DNA of 64,000 nucleotides from Lachnospiraceae bacterium (GTDB lineage Bacteria; Bacillota; Clostridia; Lachnospirales; Lachnospiraceae): assembly GCA_017439675.1 (NCBI GenBank), contig JAFSIQ010000039.1:62001-126000 (forward strand). The letters run 5' to 3'. Positions 45,732 to 56,017 of the stretch are shown piece after piece. The notes beneath the pieces are model-generated. The model was given only the letters and a program-made list of their open reading frames with translations. It made no database searches and was not told the DNA's origin. The position numbers were made by a program, and so were the translations under genes. The number at the start of each line of letters is the position of its first letter. Positions within the stretch are counted from its first letter, which is position 1.

Positions 45732-46553
45732 TCAGTCATTCCGTCTGCCTACGCCAAGGTAACGCACTACATAGTAAAGAATCTGCATAATAGATGTGAT
45801 AAGTGCCGCCACATAAGTCATAGCCGCTGCGCTGAGCACCTTTTTAGCACCGCGATAGTCCTCATCCGCAAAATGACCACTGTCCTTAATAACTGCCAGT
45901 GCTCTATTGGATGCATCAAATTCCACCGGCAATGTCACAAGCTGAACCACCGCCACAAGAGAAAACAGCAAAATACCGAAAAAAATAAGGCTTCGTCCAA
46001 TTGTATTTCCCGCGAATAAGCAACCAATTAAAATCATAATCGGTCCGATGGAGGAACCAATGTTACACACCGGAATAATCGCACTTCGAAGCTTCATCGG
46101 CGCATACTCCTCTGCATGCTGCACTGCATGACCCGCCTCGTGACAAGCAACTCCCACTGCTCCAATGGTTGTAGAACCATACACTGAATCTGACAATCGA
46201 ATTACATGGTCTCTTGGGTCATAGTGATCACTTAGGTTCCCTGCAACACGTTCTATCTTCACATAGGTGAGCCCATTTTTATCCAATACCATTCTAGCAG
46301 CCTGCTCTCCTGTCATGTTTCGGGAATTGCGAATTTTATTGTATTTGTTAAATGTGCTCTTTACCTTGAACTGTGCCCAAAAACCAAGCAACAATGCCGG
46401 AAGCATGAATACAAGATAAGAGAAATACCCATATCCGTAGCCATAACCTCCATAGCCACCGTATCCGCCATAGCCACCGTAATATAATCCCATGGCCATG
46501 TCAGATAAAACCTCTGTCATTCCCCACATTCCCTGTAATATCACATCTATCAT
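45732..46553 (-). CDS. Membrane zinc metallopeptidase, YugP type
   Basis: A 273-residue membrane peptidase of the Zn_peptidase_2 family. After a Gly-Tyr-rich amino end (four GGY repeats, then GYGYGY, residues ~25-45) comes a membrane helix, the zinc motif CHEAGHAVQHAEEYAP (HEXXH) near residue 135, two or three more helices (PIMILIGCLFAG, LIFFGILLFSLVAVVQLV), and a C-terminal helix. Substrates are unknown. The ATG at 46553 lies 7 bases after GGAGGA; the one at 46559 is too close. Single gene. Confidence 0.87.
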   Translation of the reverse strand: MIDVILQGMWGMTEVLSDMAMGLYYGGYGGYGGYGGYGYGYGYFSYLVFMLPALLLGFWAQFKVKSTFNKYNKIRNSRNMTGEQAARMVLDKNGLTYVKIERVAGNLSDHYDPRDHVIRLSDSVYGSTTIGAVGVACHEAGHAVQHAEEYAPMKLRSAIIPVCNIGSSIGPIMILIGCLFAGNTIGRSLIFFGILLFSLVAVVQLVTLPVEFDASNRALAVIKDSGHFADEDYRGAKKVLSAAAMTYVAALITSIMQILYYVVRYLGVGRRND

Positions 46554-46731
46554 TGTCATTCCTCCTGTTTCAATCTATGTTGTATTTAAAAAATTTCTAC
46601 ATATAAGTTTCCATTTTTATACTTTATAACATGTCTGTGTCTTTTTCGTGAATTCTCTACACACAAACTCCGATTTTCTATTCTCACTCTTTGTCTGTCC
46701 TCTTCCACGTTTCTGTTTTAATCCCATACTT

Positions 46732-49198
<2,467 letters not shown>

Positions 49199-49264
49199 GT
49201 AACCTCCTCAATGCATTTTTGCCTGTCACGAAAACATCTCCTATTCTAGCTTGACTCCATATTT

Positions 49265-50422
49265 TCACAAGTAGCTCTGGTCAATATGCACCACAGCGTA
49301 ATAGTTTCCTTCCATATTCTCTACTGTCGTCTCAATACTCTGCTTCACATCCTTGGCAGATAACTTAGTTTCAAATGGTACCAACGCATCAAAAATCAGA
49401 TTGGTATGGGTATCTCCCGTCACCATGCGAAAATCATGTATGGTAATACTCTCATTTATCTTCTTAATCTCGGTTGCCACAATCTGTTTCATTCTAGTAA
49501 TTTCCTCGTTGTCCGTCTCAATTGGATCCATGTGAATCACGGCTTCACATTGAAGCGTTTCATTTAATTCTCGTTCAATATTATCAATCAAGTCATGAAT
49601 TTCATAGATATCCCGATTCCCCGGCACCTCAGCATGAAGCGAGATCATTCTACGCCCCGGACCATAATCATGAACCACCACATCATGAATCCCCTCTATC
49701 ATATCATGAGCCATAACAATGCTCTCAATCTGATCTACAAACTCCTTATCCGGTGGCAAACCAAGCAACGGGTCTAAGGTTTCCTTTGCAGCGGTAATTC
49801 CTGCATAAAAAATAAAAAGAGAAACTAGTACACCACAAATACCGTCAATGTTCACACCGAAAAATCGCATGACAAGCATAGCCACCAACACAAAAATAGT
49901 AGCCAAAGAATCTGACAAAGAATCCTTCGCCGTCGCCTTCATTGCTGCTGAAGCAATTTTCTTGCCTACACTCTGATTATAAAATGCCATATATAATTTC
50001 ACTAAAACGGAAACAATTAAAATCACCATTGCCAGTATTCCTGTATCCACTGGCTCCGGATGAACAATCTTTAGAACAGAGCTTTTCATCAACTCAAAAC
50101 CCATTAGTAGAATCACTAAAGACACCACAAAACCTGATATATATTCAAAGCGCCCATGTCCGAAAGGGTGATCCGTGTCGGCTTTCTTTCCCGCAAACAA
50201 GAAACCCACCAACGTCACAAACGAAGAACCTGCATCTGACAAATTGTTAAACGCATCCGCCATAATGGCCACGGAATTGCTGAGCACACCAGCCACGTAC
50301 TTTCCGACAAACAGCAAAACATTCAAAAGAATACCGACAACACTACACAGTGTCCCATATGCCTTGCGCCCATTTTCCCCCTCTGGTTCTTTGATTAAAA
50401 TTCTAGACAAAAATGTAATCAT
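49265..50422 (-). CDS. Cation diffusion facilitator family metal transporter
   Basis: A 385-residue metal/proton antiporter that exports Zn2+, Mn2+, Fe2+ or similar. Six membrane helices lie in residues ~20-215, with the metal-site residues in ADAFNNLSDAGSS (helix 2), the FGHGRFEY loop and AKDSLSDS (helix 5). The C-terminal cytosolic metal-binding domain (residues ~230-380) contains HDVVVHDYGPGRRMISLHAEV. Metal identity cannot be assigned. GGAGAGG precedes the ATG. Single gene between the WYL regulator and gatD. Confidence 0.92.
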   Translation of the reverse strand: MITFLSRILIKEPEGENGRKAYGTLCSVVGILLNVLLFVGKYVAGVLSNSVAIMADAFNNLSDAGSSFVTLVGFLFAGKKADTDHPFGHGRFEYISGFVVSLVILLMGFELMKSSVLKIVHPEPVDTGILAMVILIVSVLVKLYMAFYNQSVGKKIASAAMKATAKDSLSDSLATIFVLVAMLVMRFFGVNIDGICGVLVSLFIFYAGITAAKETLDPLLGLPPDKEFVDQIESIVMAHDMIEGIHDVVVHDYGPGRRMISLHAEVPGNRDIYEIHDLIDNIERELNETLQCEAVIHMDPIETDNEEITRMKQIVATEIKKINESITIHDFRMVTGDTHTNLIFDALVPFETKLSAKDVKQSIETTVENMEGNYYAVVHIDQSYL

Positions 50423-50515
50423 GCAATCCTCTCCTCACATTATACCTCTTCAACCTTTGTTGCCAGATTGTCATCTGTATCATCCAATTCTCATCCTATG
50501 CACTAGCTTCATAAT

Positions 50516-51259
50516 CTAACACCCAAGTTGCTTTTTGATGTCATTTAAGGCTGCATCTTCCATTTCCATTTCTAGTTTGGGAAGTGCTTCACCATATTTC
50601 CTCTCATAAGCAATACCGAGGATTTCATCTGCAATTCTTGCGTTCTTTGGCAGTAAGGGACCATGAGAGTAGGTCGCAAACACATTCTTATATCTCGCAC
50701 CCTCTGTACCATCCTCACCATTATTACCATAACCCTTTATCATTTTACCCATCGGCTTTACCCCCTCACCAAGCCAAGTCTGACCATTGTGATTTTCAAA
50801 GCCTACAATCGGAAATTCCTCCCCGTTATCTCTCGTATATTCATATACGAAATTACCGATCATACGCTTGTCGGATGCCGTAGTGTATACATCTATTCCA
50901 CCGAGGAAATCCACCTTGGTTCCATCTGCCGCCTCATAGTATTTCCCAAGCATCTGATAACCACCACAGATACCAAGGATTACTGTTCCCTTCTCTATCT
51001 CGCCTTTTAGCCAATCCGCCTTATATTCAAACAAATCCTTCACCAAAAGCTCCTGCTCAAAATCCTGACCACCGCCAATGAAAATGATATCGTACTCCTC
51101 GGTGGTATCCACTTCTCCGAAGGACAACTTAGTCACCTTAGAATCAATTCCTCTCCACGCGAGACGCTTCTCCATAGTGCGAATATTTCCATTATCTCCA
51201 TATAAATTCAAAATGTCATAGTACAAATGACAAATGTGTAATTCCTTCTTGTCAGCCAT
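50516..51259 (-). CDS. gatD: Lipid II isoglutaminyl synthase, glutaminase subunit GatD
   Basis: GatD supplies ammonia from glutamine to MurT, which amidates the alpha-carboxyl of D-Glu in lipid II. The 247-residue CobB/CobQ-type amidotransferase starts ICHLYYDILNLYGDNGNI, has the nucleophile Cys in GICGGYQMLGKYY near residue 97 and the catalytic His in ATYSHGPLLPKN near residue 200. GAGGTAAAACA precedes the ATG. In most Firmicutes gatD directly follows murT; here 711 bases lie between them, filled by a tandem repeat and a gene remnant. Confidence 0.92.
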   Translation of the reverse strand: MADKKELHICHLYYDILNLYGDNGNIRTMEKRLAWRGIDSKVTKLSFGEVDTTEEYDIIFIGGGQDFEQELLVKDLFEYKADWLKGEIEKGTVILGICGGYQMLGKYYEAADGTKVDFLGGIDVYTTASDKRMIGNFVYEYTRDNGEEFPIVGFENHNGQTWLGEGVKPMGKMIKGYGNNGEDGTEGARYKNVFATYSHGPLLPKNARIADEILGIAYERKYGEALPKLEMEMEDAALNDIKKQLGC

Positions 51260-51321
51260 TGTTTTACCTCGTTTCTTAATATATCTAAAATTCTTTTCCC
51301 ATTCTACACCTTATTATTCCC

Positions 51322-51542
51322 ATGATTCGCCCTTCCGGCGAATCTTATATCTCCATATTGCCTGCTTCGCATGCAATCCGGCTCATGATTCGCCCTTCCG
51401 GCGAATCTTATATCTCCATATTGCCTGCTTCGCATGCAATCCGGCTCATAATTCGCCCTTCCGGCGAATCTTATATCTCCATATTGCCTGCTTCGCATGC
51501 AATCCGGCTCATGATTTCACCCTTGCAAGCAAGTGAAATCAT
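51322..51542. repeat. Three tandem 63-bp repeats plus a diverged palindromic tail
   Basis: Units start at 51322, 51385 and 51448 and are almost identical (one A/G difference at 51450). Each unit holds two hairpins: GATTCGCC-CTTCC-GGCGAATC, and ATTGCCTGC-TTC-GCATGCAAT with one mismatch. A fourth, diverged palindrome with a 10-bp stem (51511-51542) ends the array. Because 63 is a multiple of three, both strands stay open and encode 21-residue repeats, but neither has a ribosome site. There are no spacers, so this is not a CRISPR array. It lies between gatD and the gene remnant. Confidence 0.9.
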
Positions 51543-51597
51543 ATCGCCATTATATGACATTATGAAAATTCTTTCAATAAGAGAACAACGAATAACA

Positions 51598-51624
51598 ACA
51601 GCAGGAACCAAAAGTCCCTGCTGT
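51598..51624 (-). terminator. Hairpin downstream of the gene remnant
   Basis: ACAGCAGG (51598-51605) pairs with CCTGCTGT (51617-51624), 8 bases past the remnant's stop codon; followed by TTGTTATT on the - strand, a weak T-tract. Confidence 0.5.
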
Positions 51625-51631
51625 AATACAA

Positions 51632-51790
51632 TCATTTGTTAAGTTCCTCTAATTGTCTCTTAAGTTCAGCAATCTCCGTGTCTTTATCTGCTAGTTGTTC
51701 AACTGCACTTGCCAATTCCTTATGGTGCCTTGATAGGTATCATCCAATCGCTCACTCTGATCAACCATCTCTTCCTCACTCGTTTTTTAT
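51632..51790 (-). pseudogene. Remnant of a coiled-coil C-terminus, possibly a PD-(D/E)XK (Rpn-type) transposase-like gene
   Basis: Read on the - strand, one frame gives EEEMVDQSERLDDTYQGT and, after a one-base shift near 51726-51728, another gives KELASAVEQL then TEIAELKRQLEELNK and a stop at 51634-51632. Together they make the sort of acidic coiled-coil tail that ends many Rpn/PD-(D/E)XK transposase-like proteins in Lachnospiraceae (from memory). Upstream the frame is closed by stops and no N-terminal domain is found up to murT. The 51791-51970 part of the spacer is AT-rich with nothing recognisable. Confidence 0.45.
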
Positions 51791-51970
51791 TCGCTCGTTC
51801 TTCTATAGTTGGCTCCTCCCATTTCTTTCACTCTTTGAATCCATAAGAAAATGGTATCATGAAAATTGCGGAAAGCAATGGAATTCCTATACTTTATTAT
51901 TCTTTTTTTATGAATTTCTGTGAAAATGCGTTAGAAAGTTTGAAGGTTTATTCAAAGGTTTGAATAGAAA

Positions 51971-53347
51971 TTAACTCTCGTACTTCTTCAATGGCACAAA
52001 CTCAGAAAGCTTATCGCGAAACTCTAGCATGCATGTGTACGACAACACCAAAAATGTCTGCTCGCCACTTTGCTGCAACTGTGTGATTAAGGTTTTATAG
52101 TCCTTCTCCACACTGAATTTCTCTGTGGCAAAATCTGCATATTTCAAGCGAAGCTGTATGTCATAAGCACGCTTACCGGTAAAGTAAAAATGCTTTGCTC
52201 CCGCCGCATGCTCGGTAAGTCGTTCAAACTCCACGTCATAAATCCACGAAATGTCCTTGCCATCCGCATAGTTATCATTTAATCCGAACACAATGTTACC
52301 AGTTGGCTTTTGCTGAATCAGGAATTGCAACACCTCGTTAAAGCCTGCCGGATTCTTAACCAACACAAGGTTAAGCGTTCCATCTCCGAGCTTAACCTGC
52401 TCCATTCTTCCAAAATGAGTGGTAAGTCCTCCTAGAACGGAAACAATCTTCTCCTCTGGTAGCTCAATTAATTTCGCAATTGTAGTTGCCGCAAGCGCAT
52501 TATACAAGTTATATCCACCAGGCAAACAAACCTCTGTTTCTATTTTCTTTCCAAACACATCCATCTCCACCACAGAGGATGCATCCTTCCACTCAATTAC
52601 CTTTGTCAAACCAACCTGAACCGGCTGACGCTTGTAGCCACATTGTTCACAATAGAAGCCACCGAGATGTCCAAAGGTATGATAGTTGTACTTGTACTTA
52701 GTTTTACAGTGGATACAGTACACCGCATCCGATATATCCGAAGAGGTTACCTCGTAGAGAGGACCATTTACTCCATAATAGTAAATCGCACTGTGTGGTA
52801 AATCATTCAGGGACGTTGTCAAAGAACAATCTGCATTTAAAACCAATTTGACATTTGGCAATTGCTCTAGTCCAGCACGAATTTTATTAACCGTGGTTAA
52901 CACCTCGCCATATCGGTCTAACTGGTCACGGAATACATTCGTAACAACTGCTGTTACGTCTTTCTCGCCAAAATACTGCACAATGGATTTTAGTGCCGCC
53001 TCATCACACTCTAACAGGGCATAATCCTTATCTATCTTTCCACCTAAAGTTGCCGCACTGACAAATGCTGATACCACACCATTTAAAAGATTGGCCCCAG
53101 CGTCATTGCAGAACACCGTATTGCCCTTTGCCTCAATCATATCGCGAATCACATGGCAGGTCGTTGTCTTTCCGTTGGTTCCTGTGACGCAGATAATCTT
53201 CATGTCACCCGCCAAATGTTGCAAAATATTGGGACACATTTTCAGAACAATCTTACCCGGAAGGGAGGTTCCCCCACTACCTACTATTTTCAATATTTTT
53301 GTTGTAAATTTACCTGCCCATACGGCAGCTATTGACCTTATACTCAT
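51971..53347 (-). CDS. murT: Lipid II isoglutaminyl synthase, Mur-ligase subunit MurT
   Basis: MurT activates the D-Glu alpha-carboxyl of lipid II with ATP and amidates it with ammonia from GatD. The 458-residue Mur-ligase-like protein has the ATP loop VTGTNGKTTT near residue 56, LLECDEAAL, NVFRDQLDRYGEV, and the MurT-specific four-Cys zinc ribbon (CIHC and CEQC) near residue 205-228, then the C-terminal DUF1727 domain. The ATG at 53347 follows GAGGAG; the longer start at 53410 has no ribosome site. Confidence 0.92.
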   Translation of the reverse strand: MSIRSIAAVWAGKFTTKILKIVGSGGTSLPGKIVLKMCPNILQHLAGDMKIICVTGTNGKTTTCHVIRDMIEAKGNTVFCNDAGANLLNGVVSAFVSAATLGGKIDKDYALLECDEAALKSIVQYFGEKDVTAVVTNVFRDQLDRYGEVLTTVNKIRAGLEQLPNVKLVLNADCSLTTSLNDLPHSAIYYYGVNGPLYEVTSSDISDAVYCIHCKTKYKYNYHTFGHLGGFYCEQCGYKRQPVQVGLTKVIEWKDASSVVEMDVFGKKIETEVCLPGGYNLYNALAATTIAKLIELPEEKIVSVLGGLTTHFGRMEQVKLGDGTLNLVLVKNPAGFNEVLQFLIQQKPTGNIVFGLNDNYADGKDISWIYDVEFERLTEHAAGAKHFYFTGKRAYDIQLRLKYADFATEKFSVEKDYKTLITQLQQSGEQTFLVLSYTCMLEFRDKLSEFVPLKKYES

Positions 53348-53420
53348 ACAACCGGTCTCCTCTGTTTTCTTTTCACTTAATAATTCAATCACAGAACCTA
53401 CCGTGAACATTATGGAAATT

Positions 53421-54296
53421 TCAGTTCACTATTATGTCATAGTGCACTTCAAAGCTTTCGCCAACTTCTAACTGTTGTCCATATTCTCTTTCTTCCAATG
53501 TCCCTGCAAAGGACTCATCATCGCATCTTCCATACCAAGGCTCAATACAGATAAACGGTGCGTGTCTTTTTGCTGGCGACCAAAGACCGAATAGCGGTGC
53601 ATCAAATGCTACTGTCAGATATGGGGTTCCATCCGGCTTACAAAGAGAAACTTTCTTCGCCTGACCACCTTCTACCACCAAAGCATCCTCGTCAAACAAG
53701 TTCTCTGTCACTCGCATCTTGCCACCACTAGTTGCAAGCACATTATCCTTCTTATATACCAACCCATTCTCACTTAGCTTCGAATAGGTCAAATCCTTGC
53801 CTGTATCAAATTCGATGAAGTAATCTGTCTGTACACCTTCCTCATTCAACGGACACATAAATGCTGGATGTCCGCCGATGGAGAAATGCATCTGCTTTTC
53901 ATCTTCATTGACCACTTTCCACATTACCTTTAAAGTATTCCCAGAAAGCATATATCCAATCTCCAAAGTAAATGCAAATGGATATTTTTCATAGGTACTG
54001 TCATCTGAGCTTAATGAAAACCAAGCTTCCGTATCATCATTGGACACCAAGGAAAATTCCATATCTCTTGCAAATCCATGCTGTCCCATTGGATAAGCCT
54101 TGCCGTCATACAAAAATTCCTTATTCTTCAAACTACCCACAATCGGAAATAATACCGGCGCACTTCTCTTCCAGAATTTCTCATCCGCATTCCACATATA
54201 TTCCACACCAGTATCCTTCTTAATCACACTAGACAACTCAGCTCCAAAATAATTGATTGTCACCTTTAAAATATCATTTTCCAAGATTGCCTGCAT
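53421..54296 (-). CDS. Aldose 1-epimerase family protein
   Basis: A 291-residue galactose-mutarotase-fold protein acting on sugar anomers. The fold is recognisable from NYFGAELSSVIKKDTG, LFPIVGSLKN, GQHGFARDMEFSLV (first conserved His) and SIGGHPAFMCPL (second His), ending ICIEPWYGRCDDE. It is closer to the LacX/YeaD-like subgroup than to GalM, so the substrate may be a hexose-6-phosphate or a free sugar. The ATG at 54296 follows GGAGGAG. It starts 20 bases after the lipoprotein gene, suggesting co-transcription. Confidence 0.87.
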   Translation of the reverse strand: MQAILENDILKVTINYFGAELSSVIKKDTGVEYMWNADEKFWKRSAPVLFPIVGSLKNKEFLYDGKAYPMGQHGFARDMEFSLVSNDDTEAWFSLSSDDSTYEKYPFAFTLEIGYMLSGNTLKVMWKVVNEDEKQMHFSIGGHPAFMCPLNEEGVQTDYFIEFDTGKDLTYSKLSENGLVYKKDNVLATSGGKMRVTENLFDEDALVVEGGQAKKVSLCKPDGTPYLTVAFDAPLFGLWSPAKRHAPFICIEPWYGRCDDESFAGTLEEREYGQQLEVGESFEVHYDIIVN

Positions 54297-54316
54297 TGCT
54301 TTCTCCTCCATTCTCA

Positions 54317-55948
54317 TCAACCTGCCTGAATGATATCTGTAAATACGTCCCTAGAATCCACTTCAAAGCCATTCATATCAATCAGATAATGATTCACAAC
54401 ATGGACATAATAGATTTCTCCATCCTCACAATACTGAATCTGAACCCATTCTGTATTGTCTGTCGCAAGAGCAATCACATCAGTGTACGCATCCAGTTTC
54501 ACAACCTCACTATCTGTAGACATTTCCGTGAACACATACAAATCCTGTAACAAACCTTTTTCCGCACTCATGTCCGTATATGCAATCGGATACAAATCCT
54601 GCATACACTGCACTAGTTTGTCATTTTCTATCTCATAGGTTGTCTTCATATTCACTGTCTCGAAAACAGCCATTCGCTCTCTGGCATGAAGCTTACCCTC
54701 ACCATCATTTACAACATACATATCCGACACACGGTCACATACATATCCCATATAGATTACTTCATTTCCGTTATACCGCAAAAATGCTGTCATCGGGTCA
54801 TCACTCATACCATAATCCTGCACAGCAATCTCAATATAGTCATCACCACCATCAATATCCATAATCACATACTCATCATATGGCGATGCAAAATAGCACT
54901 GATTCTCATCAAAAACACTGGAATAATCTGCACCATTGATGGTCAATTTCGGAATGTAAGTATAATCGCTTGCCTCGTCCACATTAAATGTTACCTCGTC
55001 CGCCTTGTCATCTCCGTTCAAATCAATGCTGATACTATCTCCCAGGCTAACGCTCATTTGAAATCCACCATCATAAGAATATTCTGGCTTCAAACCTTCT
55101 AACATATTATATGGAACCGTAAAGTATAGCGTTCCCTCTGCATAGGCAGACAATTCATACGGGTTAGAAATAAATGTAATTCCCTCATAGTCAAAGTACC
55201 ACAAGTCATCCTGTAGCACAAAGTCAATACTATCCTTGTATTCTGGGAACAAACGATTCTTATAAGCATCTGTCTCACAAAGCTCTAACACATACTCCTT
55301 CACCTGTGCCATAAATGTCTCCTCATCCTCCGCAATATCCGCTATGGTCAGACGCTTACCTGTTTCCACATCAAAATTCCATCCGGAAGAATAGTTATTA
55401 CCATGAGCTCCACCAGTATTGGAATAATTGCTCTTTACAAAACTCACCACTTTATCATCCACACGCTTTTCTGTGAATCTTACCTCATTGGCATAGGATG
55501 GCATATCCTCCATCAAACCATCCTCAAATACAAGCGCAGCTTCCGATTCCATGGATTCACAATTGATATAAAAATCTGCTTCATCATTTTCAAACTCAGC
55601 CAAAATTGCTTCGCTTGCTTCCTTGTTATCTGCAATGGCAACCACTGGATGTACATAATAAACATACAAAATCAAATCGCCATTTTCGTTATAACGGTCA
55701 TCATTTTTACCTTCATAGGTAATGGTAACCTTGTCCTGCAAAGTCTCTTTATTTGCTTCTTCTGTAGTTTCTTCTGTGGTTTCTTCTCCTGAAGTCTTCT
55801 CCGCTCCTTCATCCTTTGCATCCTCTGTGGATTCTGCCACCTCTGTGCCATTTCCAACATTAGAAGCATCTCCGGCATCCTTTTTCTCGCACCCCACAGC
55901 ACCAATCAACAACGACATTGCTAATATAATTGCTAATTTACGTCTCAT
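54317..55948 (-). CDS. Lipoprotein with DUF4163/DUF3298-like domain
   Basis: A 543-residue surface lipoprotein. The signal peptide ends at GAVGC (lipobox), followed by a Glu/Thr-rich linker (residues ~25-75). Residues ~75-290 match the DUF4163-DUF3298 pair by pattern: YYVHPVVAIADN, then NTGGAHGNNYSSGWNFDVETGKRL, typical of RsiV/PdaC-like extracellular domains. The C-terminal half (residues ~290-543) has repeated acidic DGDD/NGDDKADEV segments like those of calcium-binding proteins. GGAGG precedes the ATG at 55948. It lies 69 bases after jetC, in the place where jetD might have been expected. Confidence 0.78.
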   Translation of the reverse strand: MRRKLAIILAMSLLIGAVGCEKKDAGDASNVGNGTEVAESTEDAKDEGAEKTSGEETTEETTEEANKETLQDKVTITYEGKNDDRYNENGDLILYVYYVHPVVAIADNKEASEAILAEFENDEADFYINCESMESEAALVFEDGLMEDMPSYANEVRFTEKRVDDKVVSFVKSNYSNTGGAHGNNYSSGWNFDVETGKRLTIADIAEDEETFMAQVKEYVLELCETDAYKNRLFPEYKDSIDFVLQDDLWYFDYEGITFISNPYELSAYAEGTLYFTVPYNMLEGLKPEYSYDGGFQMSVSLGDSISIDLNGDDKADEVTFNVDEASDYTYIPKLTINGADYSSVFDENQCYFASPYDEYVIMDIDGGDDYIEIAVQDYGMSDDPMTAFLRYNGNEVIYMGYVCDRVSDMYVVNDGEGKLHARERMAVFETVNMKTTYEIENDKLVQCMQDLYPIAYTDMSAEKGLLQDLYVFTEMSTDSEVVKLDAYTDVIALATDNTEWVQIQYCEDGEIYYVHVVNHYLIDMNGFEVDSRDVFTDIIQAG

Positions 55949-56017
55949 AACTCTTCCTCCTTTGTTCCTAAAGTCATCTCTACGCAATTGCTTAGATCTT
56001 GGTTACTTTAAATGATT

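Noticed and set aside
51234..51536. Open frames on both strands across the 63-bp repeats (21-residue peptide repeats)
   Set aside because: They exist only because the unit is a multiple of three; neither strand has a ribosome site or promoter, and the DNA is explained by hairpins.
51322..51542. Possible CRISPR array
   Set aside because: The repeats are contiguous with no variable spacers and no cas genes are present.
53348..53410. Longer N-terminus of MurT
   Set aside because: The upstream ATG has no ribosome site, while GAGGAG precedes the ATG at 53347.
54317..56017. jetD expected downstream of jetC
   Set aside because: The gene there is a lipoprotein with DUF3298-like features, with no TOPRIM or nuclease motif.
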